Part shown: positions 47,001-54,749 of the stretch, piece by piece
Numbering within the stretch: position 1 is the stretch's first letter
How the letters are laid out: every line of letters starts with the position of its first letter
DNA from: Edaphobacter lichenicola
GTDB taxonomy: Bacteria > Acidobacteriota > Terriglobia > Terriglobales > Acidobacteriaceae
Length of the DNA stretch: 64,000 nt
Direction: 5' to 3'
Assembly (NCBI RefSeq): GCF_025264645.1
Contig: NZ_CP073696.1
Coordinates: 5,146,001 to 5,210,000 of the forward strand
Program-made: the position numbers and the translations under genes
The notes under the pieces: model-generated
The model's input: only the letters and a program-made list of their open reading frames with translations
Told to the model about the DNA's origin: nothing
Databases searched by the model: none

Positions 47001-47468
47001 GCTGCCGACCTCGTCGTTGGCGGTTGGCAGGTCAACTCCATCATGCAATTCCACACCGGCTTCCCGATCACACCGCAGGCCGCCGACAACTCCGGCACAA
47101 CCTCTGGATTCCCACGCGCTGATTGCAGCGGGTCGCCAGTGGAGACGCCGGGTAAGGACTCGACCGATCCTGACAACCCAGGGAAGTCATGGTTCAGCTC
47201 TGCGAATGTCTCCCAACCCACCAGCGGCTTCGGTAACTGCCAGGTCGGCAGCTACACTGGCCCTGGCCTGCAGGCAGTGGACTTCAGCGTCTCGAAGAAC
47301 TTCAAAATCGTCGAGCGTCAGAGTCTGCAATTCCGCGCCGAAGCAATCAATGCTCTGAACCACCCGATCCTGGTGGCTCCGAACTCGTCGGTCGGCAACA
47401 CCTTCGGCTTGGTCAACAACGCACAGGGAGAGCGTCAACTTCAGTTCGCGCTGAAGTACATGTTCTAA
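44025..47468 (+). CDS. Oar-like TonB-dependent receptor
   Basis: A 1147-residue outer-membrane receptor. ATG 44025 has GGAGG seven bases upstream and a clean signal peptide (VRIALCSLFVLLVSSVAFGQ). The regulatory-like sandwich (KITGTVTDASGAVVANATVV) is at about 25-105, the plug with LPLATRNYNQLTLLSPGAV replaces the usual LNGRN by LATRN, and the barrel ends LKYMF. Loops contain Cys pairs (CTAGFNAAGIC). The GntR regulator lies upstream and a LacI regulator follows, so either could control it. A strong terminator follows the stop. Confidence 0.94.
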   Translation: MKVRIALCSLFVLLVSSVAFGQDISAKITGTVTDASGAVVANATVVATEKSRGTVYPTHTNSAGIYYLSPLPIGEYVLKATATGFSSAERPAFSLEMNQTARIDISLVVGQASQTVEVSSAPPLLQTDDSFMGTVLDARANVTLPLATRNYNQLTLLSPGAVSLNPGSFTGSQASFQVGRPYINGNREQTNNYILDGMDNNQIDNNDVAFAPSVDAIQEFNLISQNAPASYGNYLGGVISVTLKSGTNQFHGDAFEFIRNNALNANTWANGLTKGQPYVPGVNNPDGTGLKPILRWNEFGGSIGGPIIKDKLFFFVDYQGSRYDQPATSVRYTTFTAAERVGDFSSVCTAGFNAAGICNNLAQQLYNPYSAPTPGGRLPFLNNQINANVAPISAAALKILNSPLYPGPINDLTTGNQVNVTHSYTNSDQGDLKIDWVASEKDHVYGRYSQQHITNPTTNSQLLTGNSDNEFPLYNGVIDYAHTFNPNFLNDARIGASYFPVTEGFSNPTGQNLSTTFGIAGVPADQTFLPLQQFAGASYGPEFGNNNLVSQFHDTVIQAEDTVTVIHGKHTINLGFEFYNYRTNILYVGNAGLAGDITYNGSFTSNPSVVLPGGGTPTGWAEADFLLGAPQNVAIGSGDGHSLRNSLYSGFAQDNWHALPNLTINLGLRYEVITARADAHNQATNYNLTTGATEIAGLNGNSSALYNTYTGPTNFQPRVGFSWQPEWDKTMVLRGAYGISNFSESTGTGNLLFQNPPFSVQPNVTYAGGTQALPGTTLDQGFSSFPASGCTVAAAIAQLPVCFAGAGIHAFDPNGTRPAVSQQYNLTIQKQLGNSSTFQISYVGQKTDHLMTIALINQKVLEADGTIAPSPYLNPTLQGEIGQARLTASTGYSNYNALQASFQKRLSHGLEFQGNYTWSKCLGNSSGFFAQYGDTNASLTQAGNNHFFFQNTYDPAADYGRCDQNVGNAFNGFVTYDLPFGRGQMFGSNMNRAADLVVGGWQVNSIMQFHTGFPITPQAADNSGTTSGFPRADCSGSPVETPGKDSTDPDNPGKSWFSSANVSQPTSGFGNCQVGSYTGPGLQAVDFSVSKNFKIVERQSLQFRAEAINALNHPILVAPNSSVGNTFGLVNNAQGERQLQFALKYMF

Positions 47469-47491
47469 CCACAACCTCATCGCAATAAACC

Positions 47492-47527
47492 AAGGGAGTA
47501 GGCGGCGAACACGCTGCCTGCTCCCTT
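47492..47527 (+). terminator. Strong hairpin terminator after TonB receptor
   Basis: AAGGGAGTAGGCGGCG and CGCTGCCTGCTCCCTT pair along 16 positions (two G-T wobbles) around an AACA loop, 23 bases after the stop, followed by the T-rich ACTATTTATT. It separates the receptor from the LacI gene. Confidence 0.75.
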
Positions 47528-47706
47528 ACTATTTATTCCCACCATCGAAACCCCGCCCGCACCATCGCGACCTTGCAAACGTAAAATCTTCCAGCAAATT
47601 GCGCACTCTTGTCTTCTTCCTTGACATTTGCTACTCCACAGCCTCATCGTGCGGGTGCAGATAGTTCTGGTGGTATCTCTATTTTTGCTCAACGAGAGTT
47701 CGTGAC

Positions 47707-48843
47707 ATGGATCGACCTGAAAGACCTTCCAACACCAAGCGCTCTGCTCCCGCAAAGCAGCAGGAGCCGCCTGGAAAAATCTGGAAGCAGCATGCAAGCC
47801 TCAAGATCCTCGGCGAATATTTGGGCCTGTCTCCCGCGACGATCTCCCTCGTCATCAACAACGCGCCCGGCGCCAAATCCATCTCCGAGCCGACACGTCT
47901 TCGCGTCCTGGCCGCAGCAAAAAAATTCGACTACCGTCCCAGCTTCTTCGCGCGCGCTCTGCAAGGTCAACGAACCTTCTCCGTCGGTGTTCTCCTCCCG
48001 CAGCTCAACGACGACTACTCCGGCTCCATCATGGAAGGCGTCGAAGAGGTCCTCGTCGAGGAGGGCTACTTCTATCTCACCGCCTCACATCATCGCAAAC
48101 CCGATCTCATCGACGAGTACTCCAACCTGCTCATGGACCGCGCTGTCGAAGGTTTCATTCTCATCGACACACCAACGACACGACGCGAACCGTGGTCGGT
48201 CCCCGTCGTCGCCGTCGCCGGCCATCAACAGGTCCCCAACGTAACCAATCTCATCTTGGACCAGCGCTTCGCCGCCGAGCTCGGCCTTAGACATCTCTAC
48301 GATCTTGGCCATCGCAAGATCGCCATCATGCGTGGTGCGGCCTGCAGCTCCGACTCCGACGACCGATGGAACAGCTTTCGTGAAGTCGCCATCGAGCTCG
48401 GCATCCCCATCGACCCTCAACTCACCCTCACCATCCCGCTCGACATGTCCTCCCCAGAGCTTGGCTACCCCGCCGCCTGCCAACTGCTCCTCCGCAAAAA
48501 ACCTTTCACCGCCATCATCGCCTTCAACGACCTCGCAGCCATCGGAGCAATATGTGCCATTCGCGAACACGGTCTCCGCGTCCCCGAAGACATCTCCGTC
48601 CTGGGCTTCGACGACATCAAGTCGGCGGCCTATCAGTATCCAAGCCTCTCCACCATCCGGCAGCCGCTTCATCACATCGGTAGAACCGCCGCTCTCAAGC
48701 TCCTGCACCGCGTCACCCATCAGGAGGTGTCCGAGGAGGCTCCAATCTCATTTCTCCCCGAACTGGTCGTCCGCCAGTCGACAGGCGCCGTCAGATCCAG
48801 GGCAGAAAGCCGGCCGTCCAGCAAGAAGGTCGTCTTGCGCTAA
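47707..48843 (+). CDS. LacI family transcriptional regulator
   Basis: A 378-residue repressor. A 25-residue basic lead precedes the helix-turn-helix (SLKILGEYLGLSPATISLVI, residues about 31-50) and hinge; the effector domain begins FSVGVLLPQLNDDYSG and has ILDQRFAAELGLRHLYDLGH and VPEDISVLGFDDIKSAAYQY, both standard for the family. It should respond to a sugar or glycoside and repress. The next gene is a TonB receptor with two LacI-type sites upstream, then a GH1 beta-glucosidase, so a beta-glucoside is a fair guess for the effector. Confidence 0.94.
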   Translation: MDRPERPSNTKRSAPAKQQEPPGKIWKQHASLKILGEYLGLSPATISLVINNAPGAKSISEPTRLRVLAAAKKFDYRPSFFARALQGQRTFSVGVLLPQLNDDYSGSIMEGVEEVLVEEGYFYLTASHHRKPDLIDEYSNLLMDRAVEGFILIDTPTTRREPWSVPVVAVAGHQQVPNVTNLILDQRFAAELGLRHLYDLGHRKIAIMRGAACSSDSDDRWNSFREVAIELGIPIDPQLTLTIPLDMSSPELGYPAACQLLLRKKPFTAIIAFNDLAAIGAICAIREHGLRVPEDISVLGFDDIKSAAYQYPSLSTIRQPLHHIGRTAALKLLHRVTHQEVSEEAPISFLPELVVRQSTGAVRSRAESRPSSKKVVLR

Positions 48844-48966
48844 TCCCTCAGTTTTCACTCTGTCGTCCGACCAATCCGTCTCCCGCAACCGTTCCGAGCC
48901 GCGTGCTGCCTGTCTCCCCGCTCCCACGATCTACTACGTAGTGCCAGACAGCAAAATTGGTACGAC

Positions 48967-48993
48967 CGCCTAGCTTAAAGGTTTTACTAGGCG
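48967..48993 (+). terminator. Hairpin after LacI gene
   Basis: CGCCTAG (48967-48973) and CTAGGCG (48987-48993) pair perfectly, with an inner TAAA/TTTA helix. It lies 124 bases after the LacI stop; there is no T-run, so terminator function is uncertain. Confidence 0.4.
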
Positions 48994-49101
48994 CAATCCT
49001 CAGGCCCAACTTAGTTACCTCAACTTGAAAAACTTTCTTGACAAGCAATAACCCAATCCCTCAGAATCCTCAGCCGGGGAAGATTGCAGCTATTTCCTCT
49101 A

Positions 49102-49262
49102 CTAAAACGATTGAGAGATTAAGACATCAGCGACATTTGCGCGAAAAACGACGCTTTCCATAACAAGTAAAAAGATAGGACTTCACCCAGGTGTTGCGCA
49201 GAGTACGAGAAAGTCTCCTGCCGACCTTGGGCCAGGAGCGTTAGATTCACTAAAACGTTTCA
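49102..49262 (+). promoter_or_regulatory. Two LacI-type operator candidates ahead of TonB receptor
   Basis: TAAAACGTTTCA at 49251-49262 is symmetric at 10 of 12 positions about a central CG, 30 bases before the receptor start. A weaker site with the same half, TAAAACGATTGA, lies near 49103-49114. Both carry AAACG, as at the 2081 site. A TTGACA lies further up (about 49038) but I see no good -10 with it. Binding by the neighbouring LacI protein is inference. Confidence 0.5.
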
Positions 49263-49291
49263 TCAACCCAGACCATCGAGGGCAGGACATC

Positions 49292-52200
49292 ATGAACTAC
49301 GATCCAAACAACATGCTGAACCGCATAGGCCAGTGCGGACGCGAAATCTATCAGGGAGTGAGGAGGCCGATTGCTCTCCTGGCCCTCCTGGTTCTCTTTA
49401 CCTCAGCTGCCTTCGGGCAGGTCACCTCAGCTGATATCCTCGGAACAGTGACCGATGCCACCGGCGCCGTCGTCCCCAACGCGACCGTCGTCCTTAACAA
49501 CATCGGAACGAACGAAAAGCGCACCCAGAACACCAACGCCTCCGGCGACTATACTTTTTCGCTCCTTCCGGTCGGACACTACTCCATCTCGGTCAAAGCG
49601 GCTGGCTTCCAATCGCAGATCGTAAAGGATCTCTCCGTAGAAGCTGGCGACCGTGCCCGCAGTGACATTCACCTTGCGCTCGGTGCAGAGTCCACCACCA
49701 TCGAAGTCACCGCAAGCACCCCCCTCCTTCAGGCTGACAGCGCAACCATCAGCTCTACGGTGACGGCAAAGGCTGTGCAGGATCTTCCCCTCAACGGCCG
49801 TAACTTCGTACAGCTCGTAGCCCTTGTTCCCGGCGCCAACGAAGGCCAGGGCAACGGACTCTCAAGCGGTGGCCGTCCCGACGATCGCCGTACCAACGCA
49901 GCTGGCCTCTCCGTCAACGGACAGGACGAGAGCCTTAACAACTGGATCGTAGACGGCGTCGACGACAACGAACGCATCATCGGCACCATCGGCGTTAAGC
50001 CGAACGTCGAAGGTATTCAGGAGATCACCGTCCAGACCAACAGCTACGCTGCAGAAGCTGGACGTACCGCAGGCGGCGTCATCAACATCGTTACCCGCTC
50101 TGGCACGAACGCATTCCACGGCTCAGCGTACGAGTACTTCCGCAACGACATCTTCGACGGTCGCAGCTTCTTCCAGAACACCGGCAGCAAGCCTGAACTG
50201 CGTCAGAACCAGTACGGCGCCAGCATCGGCGGACCAATCATCAAAGATCGCGCCTTCTTCTACTTTGACTGGGAAGGTTTCCGTCAGGTTCAAGGCGTCA
50301 CCTACTCAAGCGAAACAGTTCCGACGCAGGCGGAATACAACGACATCAACAGCATCAACGGCGGATCGCCTCAAGCTCTGCTGTCAACGACGAACGGCAC
50401 GCTTAATCCTAATGGCAGCGTTCTTACCAGCCCAAATCTCGTCAACGGTATCAACCCGCTTACGCTGCAGTACTTGAAGTTGTTCCCGGCACCGACCAAT
50501 AGCAACCTAACGAACAACTACGTGACCAGTCCGAACAAGACGCAGAATTACAACACCTACGACGCTCGCGTAGACTTCAAGCTCAATGATAAGAATCTTC
50601 TGTTCGGGCGCTTCACCTATAACACGGTGGACACCTTCACACCTGCTGCATTGGGTACACAGAATGGTATTGCGGTCAGCGGTAACAGGTACCTGTTTGC
50701 AGGTCCGGCTACCAACATCGCCCAGCAGTACGTTTTGGGATACACACACATCTTTACCCCTGCCGTATTGCTCGACCTTAGGGCCGGGTTCACGCGCATC
50801 AATAACCTCTCCCTGCCGCTTAACTACGGCAAGGGTGTGGACGAGTCCTACATCGGCTTCCCATCGAGCATGACCTCGTTCAGCCCCTTCGCCGATTCTC
50901 TGACACCGGTCGCTATTGGACCGTTCTCAGACATCGGAGACGGTGCTTACGTGCCGCTTCAGGACATCGACAACACCTTCCAGTACAACGGCACAGTGAG
51001 CTGGAACAAAGGCAATCACAACTTCAAATTTGGTGCGAGCTTGATCCGTAGACAGGCTCGTAACGTGCAAAGTGCGTCTGCCGTCGGTAATTATGCATTC
51101 GGCCTGACGACAGATAACGTCTCAAACCCCAACAACGATCCTGCACTTCAGTTGCAGCAGCAGAGCCAGCAACTGGCTTCAACGCTGACGGGCGCATTCA
51201 ACGAACAGTCCCGTAACTTCAACCTCTCCCCTCCCGACTACCGTGCCTGGGAGCCAAGTGGCTTTGCGCAGGACAGCTGGAAGGTAACCCCGAAGCTGAC
51301 GTTGCTCCTTGGCGTCCGTTACGATGTCTACACTCCTTTTACCGAAGCACATAACCATATTTCCAACTATGACTTTATGGAAGCGGTCTCGAACCCGTCG
51401 ACTGCTCTGTCAAGCGCACTCAAGATTGCAGGCGTAAACGGTGTCAGCGATACTGTGAACATCCCAACCCAGCACAATAACGTCGCTCCGCGTGTTGGCT
51501 TCGCCTACTCGGCACAGCCCGGCACGGTAATTCGTGGCGGCTATGGCATCAGCTACTTCCCCGGCAACTATACCTCGAACGGCGACTTGAAGAACGCTCC
51601 GTTCACCTCCGTTTATTCTCCGGCCTGCCAATCCACCATCGCCGTTCAAATTGAAGAGAGTGTGAGTGGCGGCACCCTACCTGCAGGCCAAAACCCGGAT
51701 TGCGCTACTCAGGCTGGTGGCTTTAACCCGGGAGCTATCAACACGGGAGTTCCGCCTCCTGCAGCTCCGACACCAGGGCAAATTGCTAATCTGTCAACCC
51801 TTCCTGGTCTCGGGTTTGTAGCAGAAGCTACGAACTTCAAAACCGCGATGATTCAGCAGTTCAATGTGCAGATGGAGCAGCAAGTTGGTGCCAACGTCTT
51901 CACTATCGGCTATGTTGGCCTCGTCGCTCAGCATCTGCCCGAATCCATCAACAACATCAACCAGCCCCTGCCGTATAACCCGCTCGTAAACCCGAACGGC
52001 AAGTACCGTCCGCTCGACGCAGTCTTCGGCAACGGCAACCCGGCAAACTCGAATCTAGGCGGCGTCAGCTACCTGGCCAGCGAAGGTGTCTCCAACTACA
52101 ACGCTCTTCAGGCATCCTTCCAGCGCCGCTTCACCAAGGGCTTGGCGATCGATGCGAACTACACATGGGCTAAGGCGCTCGGCGACGTCACTGGCTTCTC

Positions 52201-52891
52201 CGAACAGGGAGACCAGGGATGGAGCAACGCCCTTCCCACCAACATTCGTGCAACAGAGTACGGCATCTCGGAAGATGACATCCAAAACCGATTCGCCCTC
52301 TCTCTGAACTACGAACTGCAGTACGGGAAAGAGTTTACCGGCATCAAGAAGGCACTTGTCTCAGGATGGCAGATGAACATGATCACTGTTTGGCAGAGCG
52401 GTAAGCCCTTCAGTATCATCGAAGGCGGTTCGGGCGCAGACAATCCTCTCGACAGCGGACCGGCTGCCCCGACTCCTAAAGCATATGGCTACAGCAACCG
52501 CGCGGTCCCACAGAACTCGGGCGGATCGGATCGTCCAGACACGATCATGAACCCTCGGCTTGGTCATAAGACCCTGACGGAGTTCTTCAATACTGCTGCC
52601 TTCGCTCCTCAACCCCTCGGAACCATCGGAAACACGCAGCGCAACTCGCTGTTTGGTCCCGACTTCCGTCACGTCGACCTCTCCCTCTTCAAGAACTTTC
52701 CTGTCACGGAACGTGTAAACCTCCAGTTCCGCGTCGAATCGTTCAACATCTCAAACACGCCAAACTTCTTCATCGCGAACAACAACAGCGGAAACCAGAC
52801 CTTCGGCAACGCGGCCTTCGGCACCATCTCGGCCACCGACCCGAACTACAACCCCCGTCTGTATCAGTTCGTACTCAAAGTGCAGTTCTAA
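49292..52891 (+). CDS. Oar-like TonB-dependent receptor
   Basis: A 1199-residue receptor starting at ATG 49292 behind AGGA. A 25-residue lead precedes the signal peptide (PIALLALLVLFTSAAFGQ). The sandwich domain runs from ILGTVTDATGAVVPNATVVL, the plug has DLPLNGRNFVQLVALVPGAN, and the barrel ends FVLKVQF. The LacI regulator upstream and the GH1 gene downstream make an oligosaccharide, perhaps a beta-glucoside, the likely ligand; that is inference from context. Confidence 0.94.
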   Translation: MNYDPNNMLNRIGQCGREIYQGVRRPIALLALLVLFTSAAFGQVTSADILGTVTDATGAVVPNATVVLNNIGTNEKRTQNTNASGDYTFSLLPVGHYSISVKAAGFQSQIVKDLSVEAGDRARSDIHLALGAESTTIEVTASTPLLQADSATISSTVTAKAVQDLPLNGRNFVQLVALVPGANEGQGNGLSSGGRPDDRRTNAAGLSVNGQDESLNNWIVDGVDDNERIIGTIGVKPNVEGIQEITVQTNSYAAEAGRTAGGVINIVTRSGTNAFHGSAYEYFRNDIFDGRSFFQNTGSKPELRQNQYGASIGGPIIKDRAFFYFDWEGFRQVQGVTYSSETVPTQAEYNDINSINGGSPQALLSTTNGTLNPNGSVLTSPNLVNGINPLTLQYLKLFPAPTNSNLTNNYVTSPNKTQNYNTYDARVDFKLNDKNLLFGRFTYNTVDTFTPAALGTQNGIAVSGNRYLFAGPATNIAQQYVLGYTHIFTPAVLLDLRAGFTRINNLSLPLNYGKGVDESYIGFPSSMTSFSPFADSLTPVAIGPFSDIGDGAYVPLQDIDNTFQYNGTVSWNKGNHNFKFGASLIRRQARNVQSASAVGNYAFGLTTDNVSNPNNDPALQLQQQSQQLASTLTGAFNEQSRNFNLSPPDYRAWEPSGFAQDSWKVTPKLTLLLGVRYDVYTPFTEAHNHISNYDFMEAVSNPSTALSSALKIAGVNGVSDTVNIPTQHNNVAPRVGFAYSAQPGTVIRGGYGISYFPGNYTSNGDLKNAPFTSVYSPACQSTIAVQIEESVSGGTLPAGQNPDCATQAGGFNPGAINTGVPPPAAPTPGQIANLSTLPGLGFVAEATNFKTAMIQQFNVQMEQQVGANVFTIGYVGLVAQHLPESINNINQPLPYNPLVNPNGKYRPLDAVFGNGNPANSNLGGVSYLASEGVSNYNALQASFQRRFTKGLAIDANYTWAKALGDVTGFSEQGDQGWSNALPTNIRATEYGISEDDIQNRFALSLNYELQYGKEFTGIKKALVSGWQMNMITVWQSGKPFSIIEGGSGADNPLDSGPAAPTPKAYGYSNRAVPQNSGGSDRPDTIMNPRLGHKTLTEFFNTAAFAPQPLGTIGNTQRNSLFGPDFRHVDLSLFKNFPVTERVNLQFRVESFNISNTPNFFIANNNSGNQTFGNAAFGTISATDPNYNPRLYQFVLKVQF

Positions 52892-52908
52892 CCAGGCAAC
52901 ACAACCGG

Positions 52909-52942
52909 CCGGCGGCGAAGAGATCACCTCTCTCGCCGCCGG
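52909..52942 (+). terminator. GC-rich hairpin terminator after TonB receptor
   Basis: CCGGCGGCGA (52909-52918) and TCGCCGCCGG (52933-52942) form a perfect 10-bp stem, with a short inner GAG/CTC helix, 18 bases after the stop. A weak T-rich tail (TTCGCCTTTC) follows. Confidence 0.65.
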
Positions 52943-53029
52943 TTCGCCTTTCACCCCTAAGCGACCCAAAACGGGTCATCCTCTAGCCCTCTCAAAAATA
53001 AAGTTCCAAAAACTGTCACATTGTTCGGG

Positions 53030-53110
53030 CCTCAAAACACACCACCCAAAGCACCAGGTTCACCACACAAAACACCACAATTTGACCATCAAAACACCAC
53101 GTTTTCTCGT
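53030..53110 (+). repeat. A/C-rich dispersed intergenic element, copy 2
   Basis: A plus-strand tract rich in A and C with two tandem units of about 21-24 bases, each containing CAAAACACCAC, the second one being GACCATCAAAACACCACGTT (53084-53103). It matches copy 1 at 17585-17604 with one substitution. It lies between a TonB receptor terminator and the GH1 gene. The tract is open in the GH1 frame back to 53021, but that is not coding. Confidence 0.6.
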
Positions 53111-53209
53111 CGGTTTTCCCCAAAATACCCCCAAAAGTTAACGTTTTCCCGCCCTAAACTTTTTTTGCCAAATTCACGTTCAAACCACCTCCCGGAGACG
53201 CTCCCTGTC

Positions 53210-54700
53210 ATGAATCGTCGCAGCTTCCTCACCCACACCTCTGCCTGGGCCGCAGCCGCTGCGCTCCCGAAGCTGTCCTTCGCCTCGAACGCGCTCTCTC
53301 CCGAACCAGCCCCAACCGCAGCCGCCGGTCAAGTCACCTTCCCCAAGGACTTCCTCTGGGGCAGCGCCACCGCCTCCTATCAGGTCGAAGGCGCATGGAA
53401 CATCGACGGCCGCGGCCCGTCAGTATGGGACACCTTCAGCCACGCCCTCGGCAACGTCAAAGGCGCATGGACAGGCGACATCGCCTGCGATGAATACCAT
53501 CGTTTCCCCGAAGACATCGCCATCATGAAGAAGATGAATCTTCGCAGCTACCGCTACTCCATCGCGTGGCCGCGCATTCAACCCACCGGCACAGGAGCCG
53601 TGAATCAGAAGGGAATCGACTACTATAAGCGCCTCACCGACGCCGTCCTTGCCGCCGGCATGCGCCCACTCGTCACGCTCTATCACTGGGATCTCCCTCA
53701 ACCCCTCGAAGATAAAGGCGGCTGGCCCAACCGTGACACTGCTGCCCGCTTCGCCGACTACACAGAGATCGTCCTCAAGGCACTCGGCGACCGCATTCAA
53801 ACTTGGGCTATCTTCAACGAGCCTTGGGTGTTTACCTACCTCGGCTACGCAGACGGCCGGCACGCACCAGGCAAAAAAGAGTTCGATCTCTTCCTCAAAG
53901 CCTCACACACCGTAAACCTCGCGCAGGGCGACGCCTTCCGCGCCATCAAAGCCATCGCTCCCAAATCCAAAGTCGGCAGCGCCTTCAGCATGTCCCCCGC
54001 GACTCCCCTCACCTCATCGCCCGAGGATGCCGCCGCAGCGAAGCGTTTCGACGCCTTCAACAACGTCTGGTTCCTGGAGACCGCCCTACGCGGCCACTAC
54101 CCCGAAGCGTTCGTCAACGGCGTTCCCCTCGCGACCATGGGCTTTCAAAGTGGCGACGACAAGCGCATGACCGCTCCGCTCGACTACATCGGCGTGAACT
54201 ACTACTTCCGCAGAATCGTCGCTGCTCCCTCAACTCCTATCCCGACAAAGCCCTCATACGCCGCAATGGGCTTTGACTTGAGCGATGGCAAAGATGGTCC
54301 GCTCACCGAAATAGGTTGGGAGGTCTATCCTCGCGGCATGTACGACATCGTCCAGCGCGTCTCGAAAGACTACAAACTCCCAATTGAGATCACAGAAAAT
54401 GGCTGCTCCTATGGCGACTACCCCGACGCCAGTGGTCGAGTCGCTGACGTACGCCGCATCCACTACTACCGCGAACATCTCCGCGAACTCGCTCGCGCCA
54501 TCCAGGATGGTGCCGACGTACGCGGCTACCACGCCTGGTCGATCCTCGATAACTTCGAGTGGTCCGAAGGCTATACCCAGCGCTTTGGCCTCGTCTTCGT
54601 AGACTTTCCTACACAGCGCCGCTACATGAAGGACTCCGGAAAGTGGTACGCCCGCGTCGCCGCCACGAACGCGATCGAAGCCACCGCAGCGACAACCTAG
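53210..54700 (+). CDS. Beta-glucosidase, GH1, Tat-exported
   Basis: 496 residues from ATG 53210; a longer frame to 53021 runs through the A/C-rich repeat and is rejected. MNRRSFLTHTSAWAAAAALP is a twin-arginine signal, unusual for GH1 enzymes, which are mostly cytoplasmic. The barrel begins FPKDFLWGSATASYQVEGAW; the acid/base is E204 in AIFNEPWVF and the nucleophile E396 in IEITENG; WSILDNFEWSEGYTQRFGLV is the C-terminal aglycone-site signature. It releases glucose from beta-glucosides, probably in the periplasm after import by the receptor upstream. The strong hairpin at 54720 follows. Confidence 0.94.
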   Translation: MNRRSFLTHTSAWAAAAALPKLSFASNALSPEPAPTAAAGQVTFPKDFLWGSATASYQVEGAWNIDGRGPSVWDTFSHALGNVKGAWTGDIACDEYHRFPEDIAIMKKMNLRSYRYSIAWPRIQPTGTGAVNQKGIDYYKRLTDAVLAAGMRPLVTLYHWDLPQPLEDKGGWPNRDTAARFADYTEIVLKALGDRIQTWAIFNEPWVFTYLGYADGRHAPGKKEFDLFLKASHTVNLAQGDAFRAIKAIAPKSKVGSAFSMSPATPLTSSPEDAAAAKRFDAFNNVWFLETALRGHYPEAFVNGVPLATMGFQSGDDKRMTAPLDYIGVNYYFRRIVAAPSTPIPTKPSYAAMGFDLSDGKDGPLTEIGWEVYPRGMYDIVQRVSKDYKLPIEITENGCSYGDYPDASGRVADVRRIHYYREHLRELARAIQDGADVRGYHAWSILDNFEWSEGYTQRFGLVFVDFPTQRRYMKDSGKWYARVAATNAIEATAATT

Positions 54701-54719
54701 TCAAGGGCAAAGGGGGAGA

Positions 54720-54749
54720 GCACAGAGGTAGGCGATAATACCTCTGTGC
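54720..54749 (+). terminator. Hairpin covering the start of the MutS-like gene
   Basis: GCACAGAGGTA (54720-54730) and TACCTCTGTGC (54739-54749) are a perfect 11-bp inverted repeat with an 8-base loop; flanking GGGGAGA and CTTCCC extend it. It lies 20 bases after the GH1 stop and includes the GTG at 54746 that is the outermost start of the next gene. It may end GH1 transcription, hide the next start, or both. Confidence 0.6.

Noticed and set aside
53021..53209. In-frame extension of the GH1 gene to 53021
   Set aside because: It reads through the A/C-rich repeat; the Tat signal and family N-terminus begin at 53210.
54721..54748. Possible operator site for the MutS-like gene
   Set aside because: The 8-base loop and extended G/C flanks fit an RNA hairpin better than a protein-binding dyad; listed as terminator-like instead.
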